Source of the DNA: Solimonas marina
GTDB lineage: Bacteria; Pseudomonadota; Gammaproteobacteria; Nevskiales; Nevskiaceae
Direction of reading: 5' to 3'
NCBI RefSeq assembly: GCF_012241385.1
Contig: NZ_JAAVXB010000002.1
Span: forward strand, 248,001 to 312,000
Length of the DNA stretch: 64,000 nt
The first letter of the stretch is position 1; each line of letters begins with the position of its first letter. The notes beneath the pieces are model-generated. The model was not told the origin of the DNA, made no database searches, and saw nothing but the letters and a program-made list of their open reading frames with translations. This document shows, piece by piece, positions 34,701-43,159 of this stretch. Position numbers and translations under genes: made by a program.

Positions 34701-37700
34701 GTGCTTGCCCTCCTGCGTCTTCTGCAGGGTGCTTGCGATGACTTCGATTTGCGCGGACGGCGCGCCGAGCGCGCGCAGCACCGGCGGGGTGTCGCCGAGT
34801 AGAACGGTGTCGGTCGGTCGCACCTTGCCGGCCTGCCACTCGTCGACCATCTTCGACATGCGCCGCTCAGCTTTTTCGAGCCAGGTGTTGGTTGCGAGCG
34901 ACGCATCGACGGTGGCAGTGGCCGTGGCTTCGCCGCCGTTCATCACGCGGCGCAGGCTCGCCACGATCATGCTGCGCAGATCGTTGTCGTTGAGCTGCAC
35001 TCGCCAGCCCTTCGACCAGAGGAAGCGCTTCACCGCCTGCACGAGTCGCTGGAACCACGACGCATTGAGCGCATCGCCGGTTTCGCCGACGTGCGCGATG
35101 ACCTCGCGTACGAACCGATCTTCACCCGGCTTCAGGTGACGATAATTCCGCTCGACGCGATTCCACGCGCTCGTGACGCCCGGTTCGCGCGCGGCGCGCA
35201 TGCGGCGCACGTCGTTCAGCAGGCGGGCGTAGTTCTCGTCGCCGACCATGGCCTTCAGGCCGTAGTGCTCGCCGATCTCGTGGAGCAGAAGCGACGTCGC
35301 ATCCTCAGCCTTCGAGTTGTCGGCCACGAGGAATGCCCGTGAGCCGTCGTACAGGCCGCGAATCCGGCGCGGATCGGCCTTGCTCTTCGCGGCGCTGCGC
35401 TGGATGTTCTCCGGCAGGTCGGTGACGCGCTGCACGACGTTGAGGATTCCGCGATCGATCAGGGACTGCACGCCGGCGGCGCCGAAGCGGTTGTCGAGTT
35501 CGGCACGGATCGCCTTCACGGTCGACGCGCGAATCGCGGCGGCGAGTGGGGAGAGACGGAAATCGGGATCGCTGGGCGTCGCGGTGCTTCCGGCCGGCTT
35601 CTCGATAACCACCATGCGCGCCGAGACGCCGGTGTTCACCGGCAGCGACGGGTCGAGGAAGGTGCCTTCAGCCAACTTCTCGTCGGAGCCGCCGATCTCA
35701 ACCAGCCAGTCGCGGAATTCGCGCGCCTGCTTCGTGTCGCGGAAGAACGCACCTTCGCCCATGATCGCGACGAGGCGGCCGCCTGGCTTCAACAGGTCGT
35801 ACGCATGCCGGACATGCTGCATGTCGCGGCCATCGCTGAAAGGTGGATTCATGATGATGCGGTCGTAGCCGCTATTGACCCCGCGCTTCTCAACGCCGGT
35901 CAGGTCGTCACGATCCACCCATTCCGATTCGCGCGCGGTCTTGCCTTCTGGAACGAAGCCCACACGGCCGGAACCCATGCCACCGCCGCCGCGCATCACG
36001 CCTCGACGCCCGTCGGTATGCTGGAATACATCGCCGTAGGTGAAGGAGCTGCGCGGCTCAAACTTCAGGAAGTCGGCATCCCAGGCGAAGTGGTAACCCT
36101 TGGCTTCCAGCAATTCGCGACGGTTTGCTGAAATCTCGATCACATCCGGCTCGGCGCCGGCGGCGCGAATGCGGTCAGCGATGTGGCCCATGCCGGCCGA
36201 GGGTTCGAGCACCGCCATGTCCGGCTGGATGCCGGCGGAATCGATCATCGCATCGGCGACGCTCGCCGGCGTCGGGAAGAAGTCGAGGCCATCGTTTGCG
36301 CGTCCGACCATCGACCGTTCGAGTTCCTTGACACGATCCGCTTCCTGCGCCTGCTCGCGTAGGCCGATGAGTTCGCGCAGTGCAGCGCGGTATTCCGGCG
36401 CCGTCTCGATCCCCATACGCGACAGCGCGGCGAGTCGATCGCGTGCGGCGACGAACTGCCACGGTGCCTGCACGTCGCGGCGGCCCTTGAGCTTGTCGAC
36501 TAGTTCGGTTGCGAATTCCCGCTTCAGCGTGATGCGTTTGTCGCCGTCTCCTTGCCAGATCCCGCGGCCGATGGCTTCGGCAGGGGACATGACGATCGCG
36601 TTCTTGCCGCGGCCAAGCGGCATTACGATGGCCTTGCCGCGCAAGCCGCTCCGTTTGATGGCCCGCTCGGCATCCTCGCGGTTCGCGAAGATCGCGCCGG
36701 TGCCGTCCTTGAACGCGAACGGCGCGACCTTATGGAAGTTCTCCTTGGCGAACTTCGTGTACTCGGCGCTGACGTCGTCGGCCACCTTGGCGAGCTTCTG
36801 CGCGATCTGCTTGAAGCCATTGACTTCCTCTAACTGGCGGGCCAGCGCCGCGAGGTCGGAGCGGAACAGGGTGAAGGCAGGAAAGTTCGCGTATTCGACG
36901 GTATCGTCCGTCGCCGGTTGTCCTTGCCTCTTCAACTGCTCGCCGTAGCTCTCGTACTTCGCGCGCAACTCGTCGCCCTTTGCGCTGCGCAGCGCCGCTT
37001 CCAGCATCTCGACCTGCGATTTGGTGCGGACGCGATCCAGAAACTCCGCACGGCCGTCGGCGATTGCCTGCGCAATGTTCCGCATCGTCTTCGCGAGCGC
37101 TTGGTCGGCACGCGCGGCACCTTCGGCGCTGGCGGCCATACGCGCGCGGCGCGCGGTGTTCGCCTTGCGCTCGACGGAAAGCGCTTCCTCGGCGCGTGCT
37201 TTGAGCCGGTCAGCCATCTCGTTCAGGCGCTCGACGGCGGTTTGCGAGCGGTCGTCTTCGAACGCATCGCGGCGAGCCTGGGCGGCTTCCCGCGCCTGCG
37301 TGGCATCGCCGTTCGCGAGTTTCACGAACGCTTCAGCGGTTGTGCGCTCACGGAACTGAAAGCCCGGCACTGCTCCGCGGCCACGGAATGCTGAGTAGTA
37401 GCCGCCGAGTTTCTTCGCGCCGGCGTTCAGCGTTTCGTAGTCCTCGCGCGGCACACGCTCGGCGAGTTGTACGACGAACAGGTCATGACCTTTCTGCGTG
37501 TGCTTCGTCTCGATGATCTGGCTGTCGACCTTCTGGCCGGCGACGTGCACCGCGCGCTGCTCGTCCTTCCGATCGGCGCGACCGGCGTGCGACTTCTCAG
37601 CCGCGAGCCGGTCGTATTTGGCGCGCTGCTCGGTGCTGAGCGTCAAGCGCGCATCGCGCAGCGGCATGCCCTCTGCGATCTTGGCGCGCATCGCAGCGTT

Positions 37701-40700
37701 GAACTCGTCCAACGTCTTCGGGTTCTTCACTGCCTCGCGCGCTGCCTCGCGCTGGCTCGCCGCTTCGTCGCGCATCGCCTTCAGGCTGGCTGCATATTCG
37801 GCCAGCGATTCGGCAGTCTGGCCGTTGACCAGCGCCTTGAGGGCATTGAGCTTGTCGGCTTCGTACTTGGCGCGCTGGCCCATGAAATAGCTGGTCGGGC
37901 CGTAACTCTTGCCGAGTGCGAACGCGTCGCGCATCGACGCGTAGACTGCCTCAACGATGTCCGCCTTCTTGTCGTTCTTGTAGCGCGCCTGAGCGTAGCC
38001 ACTGAGACGGGAAAGCAGGGTGTCCTTGGTTTTCTTAGACAACTCAGTCTTGACTGACGCCGGGTCATCGACGAGGCCGGCGAACGCGGCCTTGTATTCA
38101 TCGACCCTGAGTGAGCCGTCGTGCAGCTTCTCGATCGCCGTGTCGGCGCGGGTGAAGGGTGTGCCATCCGGCACGCGATCTGCGTCGGTGAGCCCCTCTC
38201 CGTTTTTTGCGTTCACGGCGTCGACGACGCTTGAAAGCGGCGCGCCGGTCGGCGTCGGCCGCGCGGGGCGTTCGGTCTTGTAAGCGGCGCCGAATTTGTA
38301 CCAGACACCGCCGAGTTTGAATTCGCCGCGAGTATGTGAAACTCCCTCGATTTCGCCAGTCTCCGGGCGACGATGCTGCCCGTTACCGGCACGCACGTAT
38401 TCGCCGCGCTGGAACGTGACTGTCTCCATGCGATTCGTGTCGCGGTTCAGGCGTTCGACCGTGAAGTTATCTCGCATTTTAGTGGGGGCGGGCTCGGTAC
38501 TTTCCTGCTGCGACTGTGACGCCGGCACCGGCTTTGGCTGTTTGACAGGGTTCGGTGCCGGAGCGGCGGATGCCTTCGTCGCCTTGCCCTTGAAGCCTTC
38601 CGACTTCTCGACCTTCTTGCGGAATGCCGCCAGGTTCTCGGGCGTGTTCAGAACCTTGAAGCGGCCATCGCCGGGTACATTGAATCGCACGTAGCCGATG
38701 CGATCGCGCAGCTTCGGGAGGGTGTCGGTTTCCCGCGCGGTGATCCAGAGCAGCGCCTTTCTAGCCGAATCCCCGTTACCGGCGGCCTTCCGGCGCTGTT
38801 CCTTCATCTCGTACATGATCTGGCCGTAGGTGGCCGCAGCTTCAGCATCTTCCGCTGGCTTCGTCGCGTCGATCTCCTTCAACAGCGCTGCCTTCGCCTC
38901 GCGCGGATTGAACCCGGCCGTCGCGGATTTCTTCGCGGCGGCATCCACGACCGTCGCCGTCGCCGCCTGTTGCTGTGTGCCGGTGCGAGTTTCGTGCGCG
39001 GCGTCGGTGGTCGGCGTCAGAACTGGCCGATTGCCTGATTCGCTGCCGGCGGCACCTGCCGACGCTTTTTCTTGCCCTTCGGTGGCTGGGCCGCGCCCGC
39101 GGCGCGCGCCGGCGGGAACGGCGGGGCCTGGTTCGGTAACTTGCGGTTGGCCGGCATTGCCGGAGGTGACGCTTTGCTTTTCTTCGGTGGGAACATTGCT
39201 CTGGGCTCCGTTGGGAGAAGTGAGGACTTTCGGGCGCAGGGCATAGCCGCCGTCGACCGGCACCACGTCGTGCGTTTCTTTCTGGCCAGCGCGCGCGCGG
39301 GCAGCGCCGGCGGCCAGCTTTGAAGGGAAAGGCGTGCCATCGGCGCGGCGGATTTCCGTCGGCGCAGCCGTGGTCGGGGCGGCATCCGCAGCAGGCGTCG
39401 TGACGGCCTGTCCTGCCGGGTTTGTCGCCGCCCCTTCCTCGGGTGCCGCTTTCGCCTCGGGTTGTGCATTCGGTGCGGACAGCGCCTTGTCTAGCGCACG
39501 CAGGGCTTCGGCTCGGGTTGCAAAGCCTTTGAGTGTGCCGATGCCGTCCCTATTCGGTACGACGAACCACTTTCCGCTCTTGATCGCGCGATCGACAATT
39601 CCGCCGCGCTCGGGATCTTGATTCGTTGCTAGTCGGCCGGGCGAGGACTCCGTCCAGCCGTCGGGCAGTGAATTGTCTTCGGCCGCCCCTTCTGGGGCTG
39701 GCTCTTTTACGTCCCGCGCTACAGGGGCGGCGCCTTCGGTCGGTTTGCCATCGGTGGTCGTCAGTGTAGGTGAGGGCTGGGGCTGGGCACGTTCCACAGA
39801 TACAGGCGCTGCGCCAACGGGCGCAGTGGTTCCGGCACGATCACCATTCCTCCCCGCTTGACTCTGTCCGGTGCTGTCAGTGCCGCGTTGAACTGATGCG
39901 CCTCCCGCCGCGTCAGCACTCGGTCGCCCATTGCCTGCCGCAGCCATTTCGGGAGTGCTGATTTCGCCATTGGTGGCCTCCTGCTTGCGCGCCAGCACGT
40001 AGGTGTTCTTGTCGAGCCGGCGCACGTCCCACGTGTCGGAGTCATCGAGCTTCTTGCGGAACACGTTGGCTGCCAGGTGCGAGCGCCACGGGTTGCCGTC
40101 TTTCGGATTGCGCAGCTCGGTCGGCGGCGCCTTGATACCAGTGGCACGGCCGCTGACCGCATCGGCTTGGGCACGCGCCGCCGCCGCGGCGTCCGCTTCT
40201 GCGTAGGTCTGCCGCCGGAGGCCATCGGCGCCCTGCACCAGATCGCCGCCCGGCTTCTGCGTAGCCGGCGAGGGGAGCGCCTGCTGCGCCGGCGGCGCAC
40301 CGGCCGGAATCGGCCCGCGGACTTCTCGGTATTCGCCGTCGATCGGTTCGTCCGCCGCCGGCGGCGGCGCTGGCAGCGCGCGCGGCTGGCGTGCGGCGGC
40401 ATCGGCGGCCTGCGTCATCCGCATCGACGTCATCATGCCGTCGTACGCGTCGTTCACCGCGGCGCGCTGATCCTCGTCTGCCTGCTGCTGTTTCTGCAGA
40501 TCACGGAACTCGCCGCCGAGCGACTTGGCGCGGCCCTTCGTGGGCTGAACCTGTTCGTCCAGCACCGGCTGGCCGGCCTGCGCCGCCGCATCGGGATTGA
40601 GGCCGACAGCTTTCGTCAGCGGCCCTGCGGCCGGCTGCTGCGCGGCTTGGGTGAGGTCGGCGATATCCGCATGCCGCTGCATTTCCTGCGCGGCGACCGG

Positions 40701-41591
40701 GTCGACGGTCTCTTGTTTCGTCCCACGGGACGACATCACGTGTCCCGCCAGACCAAACGGTGCCAGCAATGCCGTCATGCCGAGCGTAGGGGCAACCGCC
40801 TCCTTCGCCGCCTCCCAAGGGGAAGTCTGGTCAATACCGGCATTTTTCTCGACGGCGGCCTCCCCATAGTTCTGCCCCATTTCCGTGCCGGTTTCGACAG
40901 CGGCTGTCTTGGCCAGACTCTTGAGGTAAGGCTTCAGAATGCCCTGCTCTGCACCCTTGGCGGCGCCACCAAGCGCTTTGCCGGTCACATCTGCGAACTT
41001 GCCAAGGTAATGGCCACCGATGGTCTCGCCGGCTCCTTCGATTAAGCCCGTACGATCAGCGGCGCGCTCGGCTTCAGCATCGGACAGCCCCGCGGCTTTG
41101 GCTTTGTTGAAGGTGTCCTGAGCCTGAGACAGACCGAAAGACACGCCACCCGCAATTTCGGGCGCCAAGTTGGGGACGACGCCCGGAGCGACGCGGGCGG
41201 TTGCGGCGAGCGGCAGCATGACGCCGATCGACGGCGGAATCTGGCGCGCACCACTGGCCAGTGTGTTGGTGATGAAATTGTGTTCGTCCGGGTGCGGCTG
41301 CAAGTCAGGGCGTTCCCCCCGCTTGGCGGCCGCGTCGGCAATGCGCTTGCCGAAGCGCGCAACAGCGCTATCTGGCACATTGAGTTTGCGGGCGCCGTAC
41401 TGCAGTCCCTGCCCGATCATCTGCGGCAATTCAACTTCCGCGCCGGCCTTGAGCTGGTTGCCGATCTCCCCGACGGGAGAGCGGTTCACTTCCTCATCCG
41501 TAGCCCCATCGAATGACGTAAATCCCGACGGCGCAGGGTCGAGCGTGCCGCTAAAGGCCGAAAATCCCTTTGGCGCCGAATCGTCTGCCAT
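31698..41591 (-). CDS. Giant polyvalent phage protein (PLxRFG type) with methylase, metallopeptidase and MuF-C-like domains
   Basis: A 3297-residue protein of the polyvalent class: very large phage proteins thought to be packaged and injected with the genome. Domains I can place: N-terminal region with hydrophobic segments (~110-290); two related modules with (L/I)RxxDGxP(W/F)xSxLAA near 490-540 and 745-790; an N6-adenine methylase with LEPSAGMGH (1795-1803) and NPPF (1915-1918); a zincin-like HEIGEH at 2104-2109; a MuF-C-terminal-like domain at 2264-2402 (LLGDTPPVLRALGAP ... PVIAAVHIG); the PLMRFG motif at 2641-2646; and a membrane-active LPD38-like region ~2926-3110. It is the last gene of the late operon, 3 bases after the gene before it. 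Likely roles are genome ejection and early defence against host nucleases. Confidence 0.85.
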   Translation of the reverse strand: MADDSAPKGFSAFSGTLDPAPSGFTSFDGATDEEVNRSPVGEIGNQLKAGAEVELPQMIGQGLQYGARKLNVPDSAVARFGKRIADAAAKRGERPDLQPHPDEHNFITNTLASGARQIPPSIGVMLPLAATARVAPGVVPNLAPEIAGGVSFGLSQAQDTFNKAKAAGLSDAEAERAADRTGLIEGAGETIGGHYLGKFADVTGKALGGAAKGAEQGILKPYLKSLAKTAAVETGTEMGQNYGEAAVEKNAGIDQTSPWEAAKEAVAPTLGMTALLAPFGLAGHVMSSRGTKQETVDPVAAQEMQRHADIADLTQAAQQPAAGPLTKAVGLNPDAAAQAGQPVLDEQVQPTKGRAKSLGGEFRDLQKQQQADEDQRAAVNDAYDGMMTSMRMTQAADAAARQPRALPAPPPAADEPIDGEYREVRGPIPAGAPPAQQALPSPATQKPGGDLVQGADGLRRQTYAEADAAAAARAQADAVSGRATGIKAPPTELRNPKDGNPWRSHLAANVFRKKLDDSDTWDVRRLDKNTYVLARKQEATNGEISTPEMAAAGNGRPSADAAGGASVQRGTDSTGQSQAGRNGDRAGTTAPVGAAPVSVERAQPQPSPTLTTTDGKPTEGAAPVARDVKEPAPEGAAEDNSLPDGWTESSPGRLATNQDPERGGIVDRAIKSGKWFVVPNRDGIGTLKGFATRAEALRALDKALSAPNAQPEAKAAPEEGAATNPAGQAVTTPAADAAPTTAAPTEIRRADGTPFPSKLAAGAARARAGQKETHDVVPVDGGYALRPKVLTSPNGAQSNVPTEEKQSVTSGNAGQPQVTEPGPAVPAGARRGRGPATEGQEKASAGAAGSESGNRPVLTPTTDAAHETRTGTQQQAATATVVDAAAKKSATAGFNPREAKAALLKEIDATKPAEDAEAAATYGQIMYEMKEQRRKAAGNGDSARKALLWITARETDTLPKLRDRIGYVRFNVPGDGRFKVLNTPENLAAFRKKVEKSEGFKGKATKASAAPAPNPVKQPKPVPASQSQQESTEPAPTKMRDNFTVERLNRDTNRMETVTFQRGEYVRAGNGQHRRPETGEIEGVSHTRGEFKLGGVWYKFGAAYKTERPARPTPTGAPLSSVVDAVNAKNGEGLTDADRVPDGTPFTRADTAIEKLHDGSLRVDEYKAAFAGLVDDPASVKTELSKKTKDTLLSRLSGYAQARYKNDKKADIVEAVYASMRDAFALGKSYGPTSYFMGQRAKYEADKLNALKALVNGQTAESLAEYAASLKAMRDEAASQREAAREAVKNPKTLDEFNAAMRAKIAEGMPLRDARLTLSTEQRAKYDRLAAEKSHAGRADRKDEQRAVHVAGQKVDSQIIETKHTQKGHDLFVVQLAERVPREDYETLNAGAKKLGGYYSAFRGRGAVPGFQFRERTTAEAFVKLANGDATQAREAAQARRDAFEDDRSQTAVERLNEMADRLKARAEEALSVERKANTARRARMAASAEGAARADQALAKTMRNIAQAIADGRAEFLDRVRTKSQVEMLEAALRSAKGDELRAKYESYGEQLKRQGQPATDDTVEYANFPAFTLFRSDLAALARQLEEVNGFKQIAQKLAKVADDVSAEYTKFAKENFHKVAPFAFKDGTGAIFANREDAERAIKRSGLRGKAIVMPLGRGKNAIVMSPAEAIGRGIWQGDGDKRITLKREFATELVDKLKGRRDVQAPWQFVAARDRLAALSRMGIETAPEYRAALRELIGLREQAQEADRVKELERSMVGRANDGLDFFPTPASVADAMIDSAGIQPDMAVLEPSAGMGHIADRIRAAGAEPDVIEISANRRELLEAKGYHFAWDADFLKFEPRSSFTYGDVFQHTDGRRGVMRGGGGMGSGRVGFVPEGKTARESEWVDRDDLTGVEKRGVNSGYDRIIMNPPFSDGRDMQHVRHAYDLLKPGGRLVAIMGEGAFFRDTKQAREFRDWLVEIGGSDEKLAEGTFLDPSLPVNTGVSARMVVIEKPAGSTATPSDPDFRLSPLAAAIRASTVKAIRAELDNRFGAAGVQSLIDRGILNVVQRVTDLPENIQRSAAKSKADPRRIRGLYDGSRAFLVADNSKAEDATSLLLHEIGEHYGLKAMVGDENYARLLNDVRRMRAAREPGVTSAWNRVERNYRHLKPGEDRFVREVIAHVGETGDALNASWFQRLVQAVKRFLWSKGWRVQLNDNDLRSMIVASLRRVMNGGEATATATVDASLATNTWLEKAERRMSKMVDEWQAGKVRPTDTVLLGDTPPVLRALGAPSAQIEVIASTLQKTQEGKHKDFGITPEMLKRLPSQLYDPLAVFQSERGDTGLVVVTELADRIGNPVIAAVHIGKQSGRAVVNRIASVYSKENAEKTFKAWADSGLLRYVRNDEGPELTTTGPLYLGKVVQSARSLGTEYKTAADVAQADRPLFSLADANAPQSIADVRQKLGDFLDTRRTFNRWWHETVGTQYHKAQVDKDFGRVFNRTQEYLTDVSRYALGAADAAQEILPRFETFGDLTKSGASPRDLKPVADAIFRGTLDDQKVFTDAELRDRFKLNPKQVRLYRQARAAINKSLSDVAITDMVKLARPGISDAVARQAAAADTLEAARDILAAAAPDIATQFDQKIGRVRQLMAEGYAPLMRFGEYSLHVTNKAGETVYFGMYETAGERNRVERLMREQYPNDTVSTGVVNDETYQMFKGMTPETLELFAGVTGMDKDEAFQQYLKLTKNNRSALKRLIHRKGIEGYNPDLKRVLAQFLTSNARAASSNLHMGEMTKAWAAIPKDKGDVQKQAGRLIQYIQNPREEAQGLRSFLFFNFLGGSVASAMVNMTQPVTMTLPYLAQWGAGRAGKELTAGMRVAVQRPGAIRDAGLRAAMMRAIKDGTVEPHQIHELSAASMRKEGDWGRFDAARTVGRKALVVWGRMFALAEQFNRRSTFAAAYQIGRTLSPDQLEKAGVPDAYAFAVKAVQETQGVYNRGNRPNWARGAVGATLFTFKQYSISYLEFLKRLPRQQRAMALGVLFLAAGANGLPGADDLDDLIDTIAQGLGLSWNTKEERAKAIGSLLTPIFGSQATDFVQNGVSTFLPIDVQGRLGMQNLIPGTGIGLKSQKDKGREIAEAVGPIGRLAENYGNAAAGALSGDVGETARNLIPGALENMLQGYLMAQLGYYKDQRGRRVIDTTVADSVAKAIGFNPEKVARESRAMQVQRQDIELNRATSSEIADQWAQGIFERDQDKVNNARARLMRWNARNPDSRIIIQPSQIQRRVKEMQMTRSQRFIKSAPKGLREQVTEAVR

Positions 41592-41594
41592 TCC

Positions 41595-43145
41595 TTAGTT
41601 CCCGATGATGCGTTTGCCGTTGGCGTCCTCGTACACCGGCTTGCCGTTCGAAGTGCCAATCTGTTTGAAGCCTGCGGGCGGCTGAGCTTGTTGACCCACA
41701 GCGCCGGTGCCCCCGATGACCCGGCCGGTACGCGTGTCGTACAGCGAGCGCGTCTTGATCGGGAACGCGTCGTTGCCGCCGACGCTTTCGATGGCCTGGA
41801 AACGTCCGGCGTCCGGATCCTTGCCCTGTGCGAGCAGCGCGCGGTCGACGAGCGACCGGCGTAACGAGGGATCTGCATCACCCGGGAGCTGATCGATCTG
41901 CGAAAGCAGTTGCTGTTGCCGGGAGGTAGCCTGATTCGCGAGATTTGCGGCGATGGTTTGCTGGTCGGCTTGTCTGCCCTGCTGGTCGGCTTGCTTGGTT
42001 TGTAGTTGGCGTTGCCGCTGGGACGTCGTCAGAGCGTCTTCTTCTTCCGGGGTTTGGACAAACGCCTTGTCCGGTGCTTGCGCCGTGATGTCCGCCAGCT
42101 TGCCGATGAGCTGAGCCTCGAAGCGGCTACCGGGCACGAGGCCGCGCTGTCGCGCATTTCGCAGCTCGTTCTGTAGCAGATTCCGCGCAGCAATCTGGTT
42201 TTCGGCTGCGGTGCTCGCCGCAAAAGCTTGTGCTTGCCGTGCTCGTTCCACATTGCGCGCGCCCGCCAGATCGTCGGCGAGCCGCTGGTAGCGCTGCGTA
42301 AGTGACGGCTGCGAATCATCAGGTGCGGCCTGGACATAGCCGCCACGCTGCGGGGTGAATTGAACGCCGTGGGAGATCGGCTGATCGCTGAATGTGTTTC
42401 CGCGGCGGTAGACGCCAGGGGGGGCTTGGTTCTGGGTGGAGCTGCGCTGCTGCGCGGGAGAACGAGCGGTCTGCTGGCCAAGAGCCGGCTGGCCGGCCGA
42501 GCTGCCGGTCGTCACCGGCTGCTGCGGTGTCGTGCCGCGGCCCGGGGCGGCGGAGTTTTGGCGCGGCGCCGGATTGTCGTTTGCCTGCACGATCGAACTG
42601 AAAGTCTGCAGCGGCGCCGCGCCGCCGAACTGCCGAACGAAGTTCACCGGTGCAAGGCCAGCGTCGAGCACCGACGCCCCCAGATCGGAGATAACGCCGC
42701 CGGTGCGCGCCGCAAGATCCTTGAACCCGTTCTGGCCCACCGTCCGTGGATCGAGACCGAACCGGTTGTAGTAATCCTCCGTCGGCCGCGCGAAAGATCC
42801 GATCGACGACCCGATCGCAATGCTCGGGAGCGCCGACAGTGCTGCACCACGTGCCAGGCTGGCGGCCCGCGAGGTGGCGCCGACCGCCGGACTGCGCGCG
42901 ACGCGACTTGCGCTGTCGCCGAACGAGCGAACCCCGTCCTCGATCCCCTGCGTCGCACCTGTCGGAGTACGCACTGGCGGCGCCCGCTGTGCGTCGAGCG
43001 TGGCCTGCGCGGCTGCACTGTCGGCGGCGCGCATCCGCGAAACCTGCGATGCGGCCCTTGGGTCGATCGCCGGTCGCGGAGTCGCCGCGGCGCGCGCGGC
43101 GCGCTGAGCCGGATCCTGCTGGTAGAGAAGATCGTCGATCGCCAT
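41595..43145 (-). CDS. Putative internal virion protein
   Basis: A 516-residue Ala/Gln/Arg-rich protein. The N-terminal third has a small hydrophobic stretch (AASLARGAALSALPSIAIGS). A Gln/Ser/Thr-rich linker (~195-250) leads into a long Gln-rich helical part (RQRQLQTKQADQQGRQADQQ). The end is compact (GTSNGKPVYEDANGKRIIGN). No named family. Composition and its place beside the giant protein suggest an ejected or internal protein. Confidence 0.6.
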   Translation of the reverse strand: MAIDDLLYQQDPAQRAARAAATPRPAIDPRAASQVSRMRAADSAAAQATLDAQRAPPVRTPTGATQGIEDGVRSFGDSASRVARSPAVGATSRAASLARGAALSALPSIAIGSSIGSFARPTEDYYNRFGLDPRTVGQNGFKDLAARTGGVISDLGASVLDAGLAPVNFVRQFGGAAPLQTFSSIVQANDNPAPRQNSAAPGRGTTPQQPVTTGSSAGQPALGQQTARSPAQQRSSTQNQAPPGVYRRGNTFSDQPISHGVQFTPQRGGYVQAAPDDSQPSLTQRYQRLADDLAGARNVERARQAQAFAASTAAENQIAARNLLQNELRNARQRGLVPGSRFEAQLIGKLADITAQAPDKAFVQTPEEEDALTTSQRQRQLQTKQADQQGRQADQQTIAANLANQATSRQQQLLSQIDQLPGDADPSLRRSLVDRALLAQGKDPDAGRFQAIESVGGNDAFPIKTRSLYDTRTGRVIGGTGAVGQQAQPPAGFKQIGTSNGKPVYEDANGKRIIGN

Positions 43146-43159
43146 ATCTGGTGGCTCCG

